A DNA stretch of 64,000 nucleotides, from contig NZ_BCWX01000002.1 in the NCBI RefSeq assembly GCF_001894805.1, positions 806,001 to 870,000 on the forward strand, in the 5' to 3' direction. The translations under genes were made by a program, and so were the position numbers. This DNA comes from Rhodococcus globerulus NBRC 14531. Lineage in GTDB: Bacteria; Actinomycetota; Actinomycetes; Mycobacteriales; Mycobacteriaceae. Below the pieces are notes generated by a model. That model had not been told where the DNA came from and ran no database searches. It saw nothing but the letters and a program-made list of their open reading frames with translations. This document shows, piece after piece, positions 9,124 through 17,895 of the stretch. The stretch's first letter is position 1. Each line of letters opens with the position of its first letter.

Positions 9124-9137
9124 CTGTCAACTGACAG
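9124..9137. promoter_or_regulatory. Palindrome CTGTCA-AC-TGACAG, candidate TetR-type operator
   Basis: A perfect 6-bp inverted repeat with a 2-bp spacer lies 31 bases before the permease start codon, a position where a bound repressor would block transcription or early elongation. The nearby AmtR-like regulator is the obvious candidate to bind it; this is inference. Confidence 0.45.
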
Positions 9138-9167
9138 GAATACAGCCCCCAGGCCCCAGGAGAATCA

Positions 9168-10691
9168 ATGACGATCGCGGCACCTAAGCCCAGCGACGAC
9201 AACGACCTCGCCGAGTTCGGCTACGAGCAGCAACTGCACCGCTCGCTCGGCAAGTTCGCCTCGTTTGCGGCCGGCTTCTCGTTCGTCTCCATCCTGACCA
9301 CGATCTTCCAGTTGTTCGGACTCGGCTTCAGCTTTGCCGGACCGGCATTCTTCTGGACGTGGCCCTGTGTGTTCCTGGGCCAGTTCATGGTGGCGCTGAG
9401 CTTTGCCGAACTTGCTGCGCGGTATCCGATCTCAGGCGCCATCTACCAGTGGTCCCGGCGGATGGGCGGCGAGATCATCGGGTGGTTTGCCGGTTGGTTC
9501 ATGATCATCGCGCAGATCGTTACCGCCTCTGCGGCGGCGATCGCCCTGCAGGTGGTGTTGCCAAACGTGTGGAGCGGATTTCAGATCGTCGGCGAGGACA
9601 GCTCGCTGACATCGTCGAGTGGCGCGACCAACGCGGTACTGCTCGGTTCGGTGCTGTTGGTGCTCACGACAACGATCAATTGCGTTGGCGTGAACTGGAT
9701 GTCGCGCATCAACAATATCGGCGTGACCTGCGAGATCATCGGCGTCATTGCGGTGATCGGCATGTTCTTCACCCACGCCCAGCGTGGCCCGCAGGTGGTA
9801 TTCGACACCGGCGCCGCAGGCAGCGAGCCCGGCTACATCTGGGCCTGGATCGTCTCGGGATTGATGGCCGCGTACGTCATGGTCGGCTTCGGCTCGGCAG
9901 GCGAACTCGCCGAGGAGACCCGCAATCCGCGTCGCGTCGCACCGCGCACCATTCGGTTGGCACTGTCGGTGTCTGCTCTTGGTGGTGGCCTGATGATCGT
10001 CGGCGCGCTGATGGCAGCGCCGAGCCTCACCGACGGTCGGCTCGCCACCGAAGGCTTGCCGTACGTGCTCGGCGCAATCCTGAGCTCCCCGTGGGGCACC
10101 CTGCTGCTGATCGACGTCGCTATCGCGGTATTCGTCTGTACCCTCGCGATTCAGACCGCCGCGTCGCGGTTGATGTTCTCCATGGCCCGCGACGGCCGCC
10201 TCCCCGCATCGAAGACCCTCTCGAAGGTCAACGCCCGCACCGGAACTCCCATCGCGCCGTCTGTCTTGATCGGTATTGCCTGCATCCTCGTCCTCGCGGT
10301 CAACGTCGGGAACTCGGCAATCTTCACGACACTGTCGAGTGTGTGCATCGTGCTGATCTACCTTGCCTACCTGATGGTCACCGTTCCGCTGCTGCGCCGA
10401 CGGTTGCAAGGCTGGCCGCACGGAGATGTCCAGTACGACTCCGAAGGCCGAAAGCTGTTCTCACTGGGAGTCTTCGGAGTCCCGGTCAACATCGCGGCGG
10501 TGCTGTACGGAGCCGCAATGGTGATCAACCTGTCCTGGCCGCGCGCCGAAATCTTCAACCCGTCCGGTGACATGCCGATCCTGCAATGGGCCGCCCCGAT
10601 CACCGTCGTTGCCGTCGTCCTGGCGGGCGCTCTCTGCTACCCGCGCGGCAAAACCGTTCCGAACCCCGTCACGATTGGAGCTACGAAGTGA
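9168..10691 (+). CDS. APC-family amino acid/urea-type permease
   Basis: 507 residues with about 12 hydrophobic segments. The N-terminal YEQQLHRSLGKFASFAAGFSFVSI and the later GELAEETRNPRRVAPR are typical of the amino acid-polyamine-organocation superfamily. The ATG follows CAGGAGAATCA. It begins an operon of five genes joined by 4-bp overlaps (permease, two DUF1989 proteins, carboxyltransferase, allophanate hydrolase), so it probably imports the nitrogen compound they degrade: urea, guanidine or a related molecule. Nitrogen control is suggested by the upstream GlnR-like site. Confidence 0.85.
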   Translation: MTIAAPKPSDDNDLAEFGYEQQLHRSLGKFASFAAGFSFVSILTTIFQLFGLGFSFAGPAFFWTWPCVFLGQFMVALSFAELAARYPISGAIYQWSRRMGGEIIGWFAGWFMIIAQIVTASAAAIALQVVLPNVWSGFQIVGEDSSLTSSSGATNAVLLGSVLLVLTTTINCVGVNWMSRINNIGVTCEIIGVIAVIGMFFTHAQRGPQVVFDTGAAGSEPGYIWAWIVSGLMAAYVMVGFGSAGELAEETRNPRRVAPRTIRLALSVSALGGGLMIVGALMAAPSLTDGRLATEGLPYVLGAILSSPWGTLLLIDVAIAVFVCTLAIQTAASRLMFSMARDGRLPASKTLSKVNARTGTPIAPSVLIGIACILVLAVNVGNSAIFTTLSSVCIVLIYLAYLMVTVPLLRRRLQGWPHGDVQYDSEGRKLFSLGVFGVPVNIAAVLYGAAMVINLSWPRAEIFNPSGDMPILQWAAPITVVAVVLAGALCYPRGKTVPNPVTIGATK

Positions 10692-11575
10692 CCACGACCG
10701 ACACTGCCACCGACACCACAACAGCCGCCCGCGAACACGCCCGCTCGCAGGCCCGTGCGATCACCGACTCGATGCCCGTCCTTCCCGCCTCCGATTGGCC
10801 CACGCCTCCGGCCGGTATCGACGCTGACCGGCTCACCTGGGCGGAGACTGTGCCCGGCGGCCGCTACACCTCGAAGGTGCTGGCCCGCGGCACGCGGCTC
10901 CGATTGCGCGACATCGCCGGCAGTGCCTGCGCGAACCTGCTGCTGTACCGGGCCGACGCTCCGCACGAGCGGCTCAACATCGCCGATACCGTCAAGGTTC
11001 CGTGGCAGGCGTACCTGAGGGTGGGGCATCCGCTGCTCTCCGACCAGGGACGGGTGCTGGCCACCGTTGTGGCCGATACCTCCGGTCACCACGACGCGTT
11101 CTGCGGAACCACTTCACTGGCCACGAACACAGCCAAGTACGGCGAGGGATCCGTCCATTCGGGAGCGCCCGCCGGCCGGGAACTGCTGACACTGGCTGCG
11201 GCCAAGCACGGTCTGACCGCCCGCGACCTGCCGCCGGTGCTGACGCTGTTCCACGGAGTGCGCGTCGAGTCCGACGGCGGACTCGCCAGTACCGGAAATG
11301 CCGGCGCCGGAACGGAGTTGGAGTTGCTGATCCATCTCCCGGTGATCGTGCTGATCGCCAATACCGCACACCCGCTTGACCCGGCCACCACGTTCGGCAC
11401 CACATCCCTCGAGGTAGTGGCATGGACGGCACCCGAGGATCTGGAGGCTCTGCCGAACAACGATCCCGAGTACCGCCGCGCAGTCCTCAACACCGAGGAC
11501 GCCTGGAACGCCGCCAAGCCCGTCAATGAAGCACAGCCCGTCAATGCAGCACAGCTCGGAAGGGACGCCAAATGA
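10688..11575 (+). CDS. Urea carboxylase-associated protein 1 (DUF1989, CgdB-like)
   Basis: 295 residues from a GTG that overlaps the permease stop (GTGA). DUF1989 features include SGHHDAFCGT and the late TAHPLDP. Such proteins accompany urea or guanidine carboxylase genes. In guanidine-degrading bacteria the DUF1989 pair CgdA/CgdB acts as carboxyguanidine deiminase, releasing ammonia to form allophanate. Here the partner DUF1989 gene follows with a 4-bp overlap, so the two probably form a complex. No guanidine riboswitch was recognised upstream, so urea as the natural substrate cannot be excluded. Confidence 0.8.
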   Translation: MTTTDTATDTTTAAREHARSQARAITDSMPVLPASDWPTPPAGIDADRLTWAETVPGGRYTSKVLARGTRLRLRDIAGSACANLLLYRADAPHERLNIADTVKVPWQAYLRVGHPLLSDQGRVLATVVADTSGHHDAFCGTTSLATNTAKYGEGSVHSGAPAGRELLTLAAAKHGLTARDLPPVLTLFHGVRVESDGGLASTGNAGAGTELELLIHLPVIVLIANTAHPLDPATTFGTTSLEVVAWTAPEDLEALPNNDPEYRRAVLNTEDAWNAAKPVNEAQPVNAAQLGRDAK

Positions 11576-12225
11576 CCACCGCCGTAGACACTCCCGCACT
11601 TGTCCCCGGAGCCGTGATCCTCGATGACACTGTCGGCGCCCGCGGACCCTGGTCCGCGATCGTGCGGGCCGGTGACGTCCTGACCATCGTCGACCTGCAC
11701 GGCAATCAAGCCGTCGACTCGCTCTTCTATGCTGCCGATGATCACGCTGTTCGGTACTCGGCCGCCGCAACTGTTGCAGCTCAGCGCAATCTGTTTCTCA
11801 CTACAGGGTCCGTGCTTCGCGCCGACGACGGAACAGCTCTGATGACGCTTGTCGGTGACGAGGTCGGCAACCATGACACCGTCGGTGGCGCGTGCTCGCA
11901 GGAGTCGAACACCCTGCGCTACGGCCACCACACCAAGCATCAGCACGCGTGTGTCGAGAACTTCCTGATCGAGGGAGCCAAGTGGGGCCTTGGTAAACGA
12001 GACTTGGTCTCCAACATCAATTTCTTCATGAACGTACCGGTCGACGCGGACGGCACACTCGGCATTGTCGACGGGCTCTCCGCGCCGGGTAAGCGCCTCG
12101 CCCTGCGCGCTGAGATCGACACGCTTGTACTCGTATCGAACTGCCCGCAGATCAACAACCCCTGCAACGGTTTCGACCCCACAGAGGTACGGATGATCGT
12201 GACCCGTCCGGAGGAAGAGCGATGA
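11572..12225 (+). CDS. Urea carboxylase-associated protein 2 (DUF1989, CgdA-like)
   Basis: 217 residues, ATGA overlap with the gene before. Strong DUF1989 signatures: GNHDTVGGACSQESN, then HACVENFL, and NCPQINNPCNGF near the end, with several cysteines and histidines placed to bind zinc. It is the second subunit of the presumed carboxyguanidine deiminase or urea carboxylase-associated complex. Its stop overlaps the carboxyltransferase gene (GATGA). The tight overlap series suggests translational coupling and fixed subunit amounts. Confidence 0.82.
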   Translation: MTTAVDTPALVPGAVILDDTVGARGPWSAIVRAGDVLTIVDLHGNQAVDSLFYAADDHAVRYSAAATVAAQRNLFLTTGSVLRADDGTALMTLVGDEVGNHDTVGGACSQESNTLRYGHHTKHQHACVENFLIEGAKWGLGKRDLVSNINFFMNVPVDADGTLGIVDGLSAPGKRLALRAEIDTLVLVSNCPQINNPCNGFDPTEVRMIVTRPEEER

Positions 12226-14234
12226 CCGAGATCACCGTTCAGCGCCCCGGTATGTTGAGCACCGTCCAGGACTGGCCAGGCCGCGTCGGCTACTGGCAGA
12301 TCGGTGTTCCCCCGTCAGGCCCGATGGACGACCTGTCCTTCAGGCTCGGCAACGAAGCACTCGGGAACGAACCGGGAGCCGCCGGGCTCGAATGCACGAT
12401 GGCCGGACCAGCACTGCGATTCGCCGAGGCCACCGTCGTGTGTGTCACGGGCGCACCTGCCATTGTCCGAGTGAACGGACTGCAGGTCCGAGCCTGGGCG
12501 CCGGTGCAGGTTCCCGCCGGCGGTGTCCTCGACGTCGGGGCGACAACAGGTCCGGGACTACGGATCTACGTGCTGGTCCGCGGCGGGATCGACGTGCCCG
12601 ACTACCTGGGCAGTGGAGCGACGTTCACTCTCGGCAAGTTCGGCGGTCACGAGGGGCGGACGCTACGCGAGGGTGACGTGTTGAGCTGCGGAGCGGGGCC
12701 ATGCAACCCCGATGCCGCCCAACCAGTTCCGATGGAACACGTACCGGTGATCGGTGGCCGCTGGGAGATCGCCGTTACCGAGGGTCCACACGGCGCACCG
12801 GAGTTCTTCACCCGCAACGATATCGACACGCTGTACGCCACCGACTACGAGGTGCACTTCAACTCCGATCGCACGGGCGTCCGGTTGATCGGTCCGCAGC
12901 CTGACTGGGCGCGCAACGACGGCGGCGAGGCCGGACTGCACCCCTCCAACATTCACGACAACGCCTATTCGGTTGGCGCACTGGACTTCACCGGTGACAC
13001 CCCCATCCTGCTCGGGCCGGACGGTCCGAGTCTCGGTGGATTTGTCTGCCCGGTTACCGTCGTATCCGCGGAACGGTGGAAGCTCGGCCAACTGAGCCCC
13101 GGCGATACGGTTCGATTTGTGCCGATCCGCGCCGATCGTGCCGCGTCGAAAGGTCAACTGGGCCTGAGTCGGCGCGCGAGCCTGCCGGCAGTGTTCAGCG
13201 ACGGCGGCGACGGGGACGACGGAGTGATCGCCCGCCGCGACGGCAAGACTGCGGTGACGTATCGCCGCTCGGGCGACGACAACGTTCTTGTCGAATACGG
13301 GGACATGACGCTCGACCTCGCGCTCCGGGCGCGGGCGCACGCGCTGCATCAGCGACTCGAGGCAGAGAAGCCCGCTGGGCTACTCGATCTCACCCCCGGC
13401 ATCCGGTCGCTGCAGGTGCGCGTCGACCCTGATGTGCTTCCGGTGTCGAAGCTGATGGGTTTGCTCGCCGACGCTGAGGAACAGATCCCGGATTCGTCCG
13501 AACTCGTGGTCCCCAGCCGATCGGTGCGGATGCCCTTGTCCTGGGACGACCCGTCCACCCGCGAGGCGATCAAGCGGTATATGCACGGTGTTCGTGCCGA
13601 TGCGCCGTGGTGCCCGTGGAACATCGAGTTCATTCGGCGGATGAACGGGCTGGACTCGGTCGCTGACGTCTTCGACACGGTCTTCGACGCCGAGTACCTC
13701 GTCCTCGGACTCGGCGACGTCTATCTCGGTGCGCCGGTTGCCACTCCGCTCGACCCGCGTCACAGGTTGGTCACCACCAAGTACAACCCGGCACGTACCT
13801 GGACGCCGGAGAACGCGGTCGGTATCGGCGGAGCGTACCTGTGCATTTACGGCATGGAGGGGCCGGGCGGCTACCAGTTCGTGGGACGCACCACCCAGGT
13901 GTGGAATCACCGTTATCCCGAGAAGTCCGGACCGTTCGAGGACGGTACGCCCTGGTTGCTACGGTTCTTCGACCGGATCTCCTGGTATCCCGTCGAGCCG
14001 GACGAGTTGCTCGAACTGCGCGCCGAGACGGCGGCAGGTGGGCCCGGCGGCGTGCAGATCACCGACGGCAGTTTCTCCCTCGCCGAACACGAGCAGTTCC
14101 TGACCGACAATGCGGACGCCATTTCGGCATTCCGTGCAACCCAGGCAGTCGCGTTCGGCGCCGAGCGGGACGCCTGGTCAGCTGCGGGTGAGTTTGCCCG
14201 CACGACAACAACAGTCAAGGAGGTAGCCGCGTGA
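12222..14234 (+). CDS. Urea (or guanidine) carboxylase carboxyltransferase domain protein, without BC and BCCP domains
   Basis: 670 residues matching only the middle third of urea carboxylase, which is normally about 1200 residues. Residues 1-300 are the AHS2/KipA half (VQDWPGRVGYWQ, GVPPSGPMDDLSFRLGN, SGATFTLGKFGGH). Residues 330-620 are the AHS1/KipI half (DAPWCPWNIEFIRRMNGLDS, LGLGDVYLGAPVATPLDPRH, EGPGGYQFVGRT). The N-terminal biotin carboxylase and the C-terminal biotin-carrier MKM motif are both absent, and the upstream and downstream genes overlap it, so nothing is hidden in gaps. Carboxybiotin would have to come from a protein encoded elsewhere. Confidence 0.85.
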   Translation: MTEITVQRPGMLSTVQDWPGRVGYWQIGVPPSGPMDDLSFRLGNEALGNEPGAAGLECTMAGPALRFAEATVVCVTGAPAIVRVNGLQVRAWAPVQVPAGGVLDVGATTGPGLRIYVLVRGGIDVPDYLGSGATFTLGKFGGHEGRTLREGDVLSCGAGPCNPDAAQPVPMEHVPVIGGRWEIAVTEGPHGAPEFFTRNDIDTLYATDYEVHFNSDRTGVRLIGPQPDWARNDGGEAGLHPSNIHDNAYSVGALDFTGDTPILLGPDGPSLGGFVCPVTVVSAERWKLGQLSPGDTVRFVPIRADRAASKGQLGLSRRASLPAVFSDGGDGDDGVIARRDGKTAVTYRRSGDDNVLVEYGDMTLDLALRARAHALHQRLEAEKPAGLLDLTPGIRSLQVRVDPDVLPVSKLMGLLADAEEQIPDSSELVVPSRSVRMPLSWDDPSTREAIKRYMHGVRADAPWCPWNIEFIRRMNGLDSVADVFDTVFDAEYLVLGLGDVYLGAPVATPLDPRHRLVTTKYNPARTWTPENAVGIGGAYLCIYGMEGPGGYQFVGRTTQVWNHRYPEKSGPFEDGTPWLLRFFDRISWYPVEPDELLELRAETAAGGPGGVQITDGSFSLAEHEQFLTDNADAISAFRATQAVAFGAERDAWSAAGEFARTTTTVKEVAA

Positions 14235-15907
14235 GCGCGACCGAGCGGGTATCGGCGGCATATCGGTCGATCGAGCGCGTCGACCGGCCGGAGATCTGGA
14301 TACACCTGCGCCCCGAGGTCGACGCGATGGCCGAGGCCGCGCGCGTCGATGCCTCCACCGCTGACCTGCCGCTACGAGGTCTGGTGCTCGCAGTCAAGGA
14401 CAACGTCGACGTGGCAGGCTTACCCACCACCGCCGGATGTCCCGAGTTCGCCTACACACCTGCGGTCGACGCGGCCGCCGTTTCGGCTCTGCGGGCGGCG
14501 GGCGCAGTAGTGCTGGGTAAGACGAATCTCGACCAGTTCGCCACCGGACTGGTCGGCACACGCAGCCCCCACGGCGCGGTACGCGACTCGCGTCGGCCGG
14601 AGTACATCTCGGGTGGCTCGAGTTCTGGATCCGCGGTAGCTGTTGCGCTCGGGCTGGTCGACATCGCGATCGGTACCGACACCGCAGGGTCCGGCCGTGT
14701 TCCAGCAGGTCTGCAGGGCATTGTCGGCATCAAGCCGACCGTCGGGGTCGTCTCGACCGAGGGAGTGGTCCCGGCGTGCAGTTCCTACGATTGCGTGACC
14801 ATTTTCGCCGCGGATCTGGCCGGCGCCGAGTCTGCGATGGCCGTGATGGCATCAGGCGCACGGGGCGGCCAGTGGCCGAGCGACGTCCGGTTGGCCGCGC
14901 CGCCGCGGCCACGCGTCGCAGTTCCAGCTGTGTTGCCCGGACTCGACGAGCAGTGGGCGGCAGCGTTCGGAGCAGCTGTCGGACGGCTGCGGGCTGCGGG
15001 TGCCGAGGTAGTCGAGATTGACCTGACGCTTTTCCTCGACGCCGCGAAGCTGCTGTACGACGGTGCGCTTGTCGCTGAAAGATATGCGGCGGTAGGCGAA
15101 TTCGTCGACGCGCACGCCGATGCGGTGGACCCGACGGTACGTTCGATCATTGCGCCGGCCGGAGTCATACCGGCACATCGACTACTCGCGGACCGGGAAT
15201 TGTTGGCGCAGTTGCGGAACCGGGCGATGAAGGAGCTCGACGGACTCGATGCCCTCATGGTGCCGACGGCCCCGGAACATCCGACGATCGCCGACGTTGC
15301 GGGCGATCCGATCGGCGTGAACTCCCGTATGGGCACGTACACCAACTTCTGCAATCTCTTCGACCTGTCAGCTGTCGCGGTTCCAGCTGGTAGGGCAGGC
15401 GATGCGCAGTTCGGGGTGACGGTGCTGGCGCGTGCGTTCGAGGACGGCGTCGCTGCTGACATCGCGGCGATGGTGAATGGCGACCAGGCAACCGGATGGA
15501 CTTCAGCGCCCGCGGACACGGTCGAGTTGGCAGTATTCGGCGCTCACCTGCGCGGTCAGCCGCTCGAGCATCAGCTGACCGGGCTCGGTGCCCGCTGGTG
15601 TGGGCCGGTAGCCACCGCTCCGCGCTACCGACTCAGCGCGCTGGACACCACGCCACCTAAACCAGGATTGATCCGGGTGAGCGAGGGCGGCGTGTCGATT
15701 GTGGGGGAGCGCTGGCAACTCACTCCCGCCGCACTCGGCACATTTCTCGCGGCACTGCCGACGCCGATGATGCTCGGATCGGTCGAATTCGACGACGGCA
15801 GTTGGGGAACCGGGTTCGGCTGTGACCAGGAAGTAGCGTCCACGGGCAAAGACATCAGCGAGTACGGAGGTTGGCAAGCTGCACTGGCGGCCGGGGCGGT
15901 GGGTTGA
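14231..15907 (+). CDS. atzF: Allophanate hydrolase
   Basis: 558 residues from GTG 14231 overlapping the preceding stop. An amidase-signature domain fills residues 1-430 with the Ser-cisSer-Lys triad: K56 in LAVKDNVD, S131 in SGGSSSGS, and S154 in DTAGSGR. A C-terminal allophanate-hydrolase domain follows (VFGAHLRGQPLEHQL; SEYGGWQAAL near the end). It splits allophanate to ammonia and carbon dioxide, the last step of the pathway encoded by this operon. Product length and both domains agree with AtzF/DUR1-type enzymes. Confidence 0.9.
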   Translation: MSATERVSAAYRSIERVDRPEIWIHLRPEVDAMAEAARVDASTADLPLRGLVLAVKDNVDVAGLPTTAGCPEFAYTPAVDAAAVSALRAAGAVVLGKTNLDQFATGLVGTRSPHGAVRDSRRPEYISGGSSSGSAVAVALGLVDIAIGTDTAGSGRVPAGLQGIVGIKPTVGVVSTEGVVPACSSYDCVTIFAADLAGAESAMAVMASGARGGQWPSDVRLAAPPRPRVAVPAVLPGLDEQWAAAFGAAVGRLRAAGAEVVEIDLTLFLDAAKLLYDGALVAERYAAVGEFVDAHADAVDPTVRSIIAPAGVIPAHRLLADRELLAQLRNRAMKELDGLDALMVPTAPEHPTIADVAGDPIGVNSRMGTYTNFCNLFDLSAVAVPAGRAGDAQFGVTVLARAFEDGVAADIAAMVNGDQATGWTSAPADTVELAVFGAHLRGQPLEHQLTGLGARWCGPVATAPRYRLSALDTTPPKPGLIRVSEGGVSIVGERWQLTPAALGTFLAALPTPMMLGSVEFDDGSWGTGFGCDQEVASTGKDISEYGGWQAALAAGAVG

Positions 15908-15935
15908 CCTGGCAGTGCTATGTCCGCGTTTTCGC

Positions 15936-16364
15936 TCAGCTCTGGGTGTGATCCAATTTCACGGCGCGGCCGGTGATTTCGGATGCGGTGATCTCGACAA
16001 CGTTGTACTTGGGCGTCGGAATCCAGGACCGCAACCCCAATTCGTCGATCCTGGCGGTTTCGGTGAATGACGTGATCACGCGAGCGGTTCCACGTATTAC
16101 GACGCTCCATCCCTGTTCTGGGCCAACGTGATCGGCTTCGAACAGAACGCGATCGTTGATGGTCAGTTCGACGAGTTTGGCTCCCTCCGCGGTGCGGAAG
16201 TAGATGTGGTTGTCATCGACCACGTAATTGACCGGGAAAATGTCCACGTGTCCGGAAGCTCCGACCACAATCCGGCCCAATGTGGCTTGGCTCAGCAGCT
16301 TCCAGCTTTCTTCGGCTGCGAGTACGGCGACTGGTGAGTTCGAGGAGAGATCGTTGGCGGTCAT
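15936..16364 (-). CDS. Pyridoxamine 5'-phosphate oxidase-like flavin-binding protein
   Basis: 142 residues of split-barrel fold: LGRIVVGASGHVDIFPVNYVV, HIYFRTAEGAKL and VLFEADHV are typical of the small PNPOx-like proteins common in actinobacteria, many of which bind F420, FMN or haem. It converges on the allophanate hydrolase and is a single gene. Role unknown; a flavin or F420-dependent reductase is possible. Confidence 0.8.
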   Translation of the reverse strand: MTANDLSSNSPVAVLAAEESWKLLSQATLGRIVVGASGHVDIFPVNYVVDDNHIYFRTAEGAKLVELTINDRVLFEADHVGPEQGWSVVIRGTARVITSFTETARIDELGLRSWIPTPKYNVVEITASEITGRAVKLDHTQS

Positions 16365-16421
16365 GTCTTATTTTCTCACGCGAGAGGGGACTAATCGGGC
16401 GAGTTGGACGAAGATCACTAG

Positions 16422-17720
16422 TCAGCGGGTCGGTGTTGGCGCCGCGGGTACCGCCGCGGGGTCACCGCCGGGTACGCCGCCCCCGCCGTAGAAGGTGGGA
16501 ATGATGCCCTTGGCCAGAACCAGCGCCGATCCCTCACCGCTCGGTACCGTCGCCAGGTTGGTGGCGATCACAATGGTGAGGTCGGTGTTCGGGTCGTGGG
16601 CCATGAACGACATGAATCCGGGAATCTGGCCGTCGTGGCCGATCAGGGCAGGTCCGAAGCGTGCGATGCCCAAACCGTAGCCGGCGGCCGAGGGATTGCT
16701 CGGATCAGTGGGTTGAATGCTGTCGAGGCGAATCTTCTGCATGTCGTCATTCAGCAACCCGCCGCCGACAAGGGCTTTGACGTAGGTAGCCAGATCTCCG
16801 ACCGTCGAAATTGCGCCGCCCGCCGTCCACGTCCAGGACGGGTTGGCATCGGTCTCGTTGTTCGGCTTCAAGGTGCCGGCCAGCGCTGCGCTCAGTTCTG
16901 GTTCGGGTAGTGCGAAGGTGTCGATCGTGGAGACATTGGTACCGAAGGAATAGCCCTGCGGATGGGGGTCGGGGATCGAGGAATCGGTTGCGGCCGGTAA
17001 CGACGTGTGTGTCAGCCCGAGGGGTTCGTAGATGCGCTCCTGGAATGCCTGTGCCGCAGTCATATCGGTGAGTTCTTCGATGACCAGGCCGAGTAGCACG
17101 ATGTTGGTATTGCTGTACTCGAACTTCTCGCCCGGAGCAAAATCGACGGGGTGGGAGAACGCGATGGCCAGCAATTCCTCCGGTGTCCACGCCTTCTGCG
17201 GGTCGTTGTCGAGCGTCGCGTTGAATTGTGGGTCGAAGGAATAGCTGTACAGCCCGCTGTGCATGTCGGATAGCTGCGCAATGGTGATCGTATCGCCGTT
17301 GGGCACCCCGTCGATGTATTTACCGATGGGATCGTCCAGGCTGAGCTTTCCTTCCTGCACCAACTGGAGAATGACCGTCGACGTCATGGTCTTGGTATTG
17401 CTTCCGACGCGGAAATAGTCGTCCAGTGACATGGGTTTGTCCTCGCCGATGACCTGTGTGCCGAATGTCGCGGTCCAGTCGCCTTGCGTCGGCGACGAGA
17501 TCAGCACCACTGCGCCGGGAATGACGTTGTCTTTCATCAGTTTCTCGATGGTCGGCTGCAAGGTTGCCGCGTACGCCGGTGCCGGGGCATTGTTTGACGA
17601 CGTGACCTGAGTCTGCGACACGTCAGTGGAATCGCTCTCCTCCGACGAGGTGCCGCACCCGGTCAGGGCGACGAGACTCATCGTCAAAGCGACGGCTGCT
17701 GTTGTGCTGTGACGGCGCAT
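16422..17720 (-). CDS. Serine hydrolase lipoprotein, class C beta-lactamase/DD-peptidase family
   Basis: 432 residues. The N-terminus is a lipoprotein signal with lipobox LTGC (C22), followed by a Ser/Thr-rich linker. The catalytic SxxK is S107-K110 (GSNTK) and the tyrosine motif is YSN. The C-terminus is proline/alanine-rich. Such proteins are exported and anchored outside the membrane; most are DD-peptidases, esterases or beta-lactamase-like enzymes that act on cell-wall peptides or esters. It is divergent from tesB. Beta-lactam resistance should not be assumed from sequence alone. Confidence 0.85.
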   Translation of the reverse strand: MRRHSTTAAVALTMSLVALTGCGTSSEESDSTDVSQTQVTSSNNAPAPAYAATLQPTIEKLMKDNVIPGAVVLISSPTQGDWTATFGTQVIGEDKPMSLDDYFRVGSNTKTMTSTVILQLVQEGKLSLDDPIGKYIDGVPNGDTITIAQLSDMHSGLYSYSFDPQFNATLDNDPQKAWTPEELLAIAFSHPVDFAPGEKFEYSNTNIVLLGLVIEELTDMTAAQAFQERIYEPLGLTHTSLPAATDSSIPDPHPQGYSFGTNVSTIDTFALPEPELSAALAGTLKPNNETDANPSWTWTAGGAISTVGDLATYVKALVGGGLLNDDMQKIRLDSIQPTDPSNPSAAGYGLGIARFGPALIGHDGQIPGFMSFMAHDPNTDLTIVIATNLATVPSGEGSALVLAKGIIPTFYGGGGVPGGDPAAVPAAPTPTR

Positions 17721-17895
17721 GGGTTCTCCCGGTCTGCGATCGCGAATTCAGCTGTAACTTGAATCGTAAAGAACGACCGTGTCCGTTTTAGGTGTTTCGC
17801 GTGTCTGCGCTGGTTGAATTCGCTGAATTTGTCCACCATCAGGCATTGTGTGACTGTCGGTGAGAATTCGGCGGATGCGGAGAACGGGAGTAGCG

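Noticed and set aside
8970-9167. Guanidine-I (ykkC) riboswitch before the DUF1989/carboxyltransferase operon
   Set aside because: I looked for the conserved GGG-UUCCG and ACACGG/CCCGGGAG blocks and did not find them. AGTAGGGAAC near 9102 alone is not enough.
16422-17720. Antibiotic-resistance beta-lactamase
   Set aside because: The SxxK and YxN motifs are shared by DD-peptidases and esterases; nothing in the sequence singles out beta-lactam hydrolysis.
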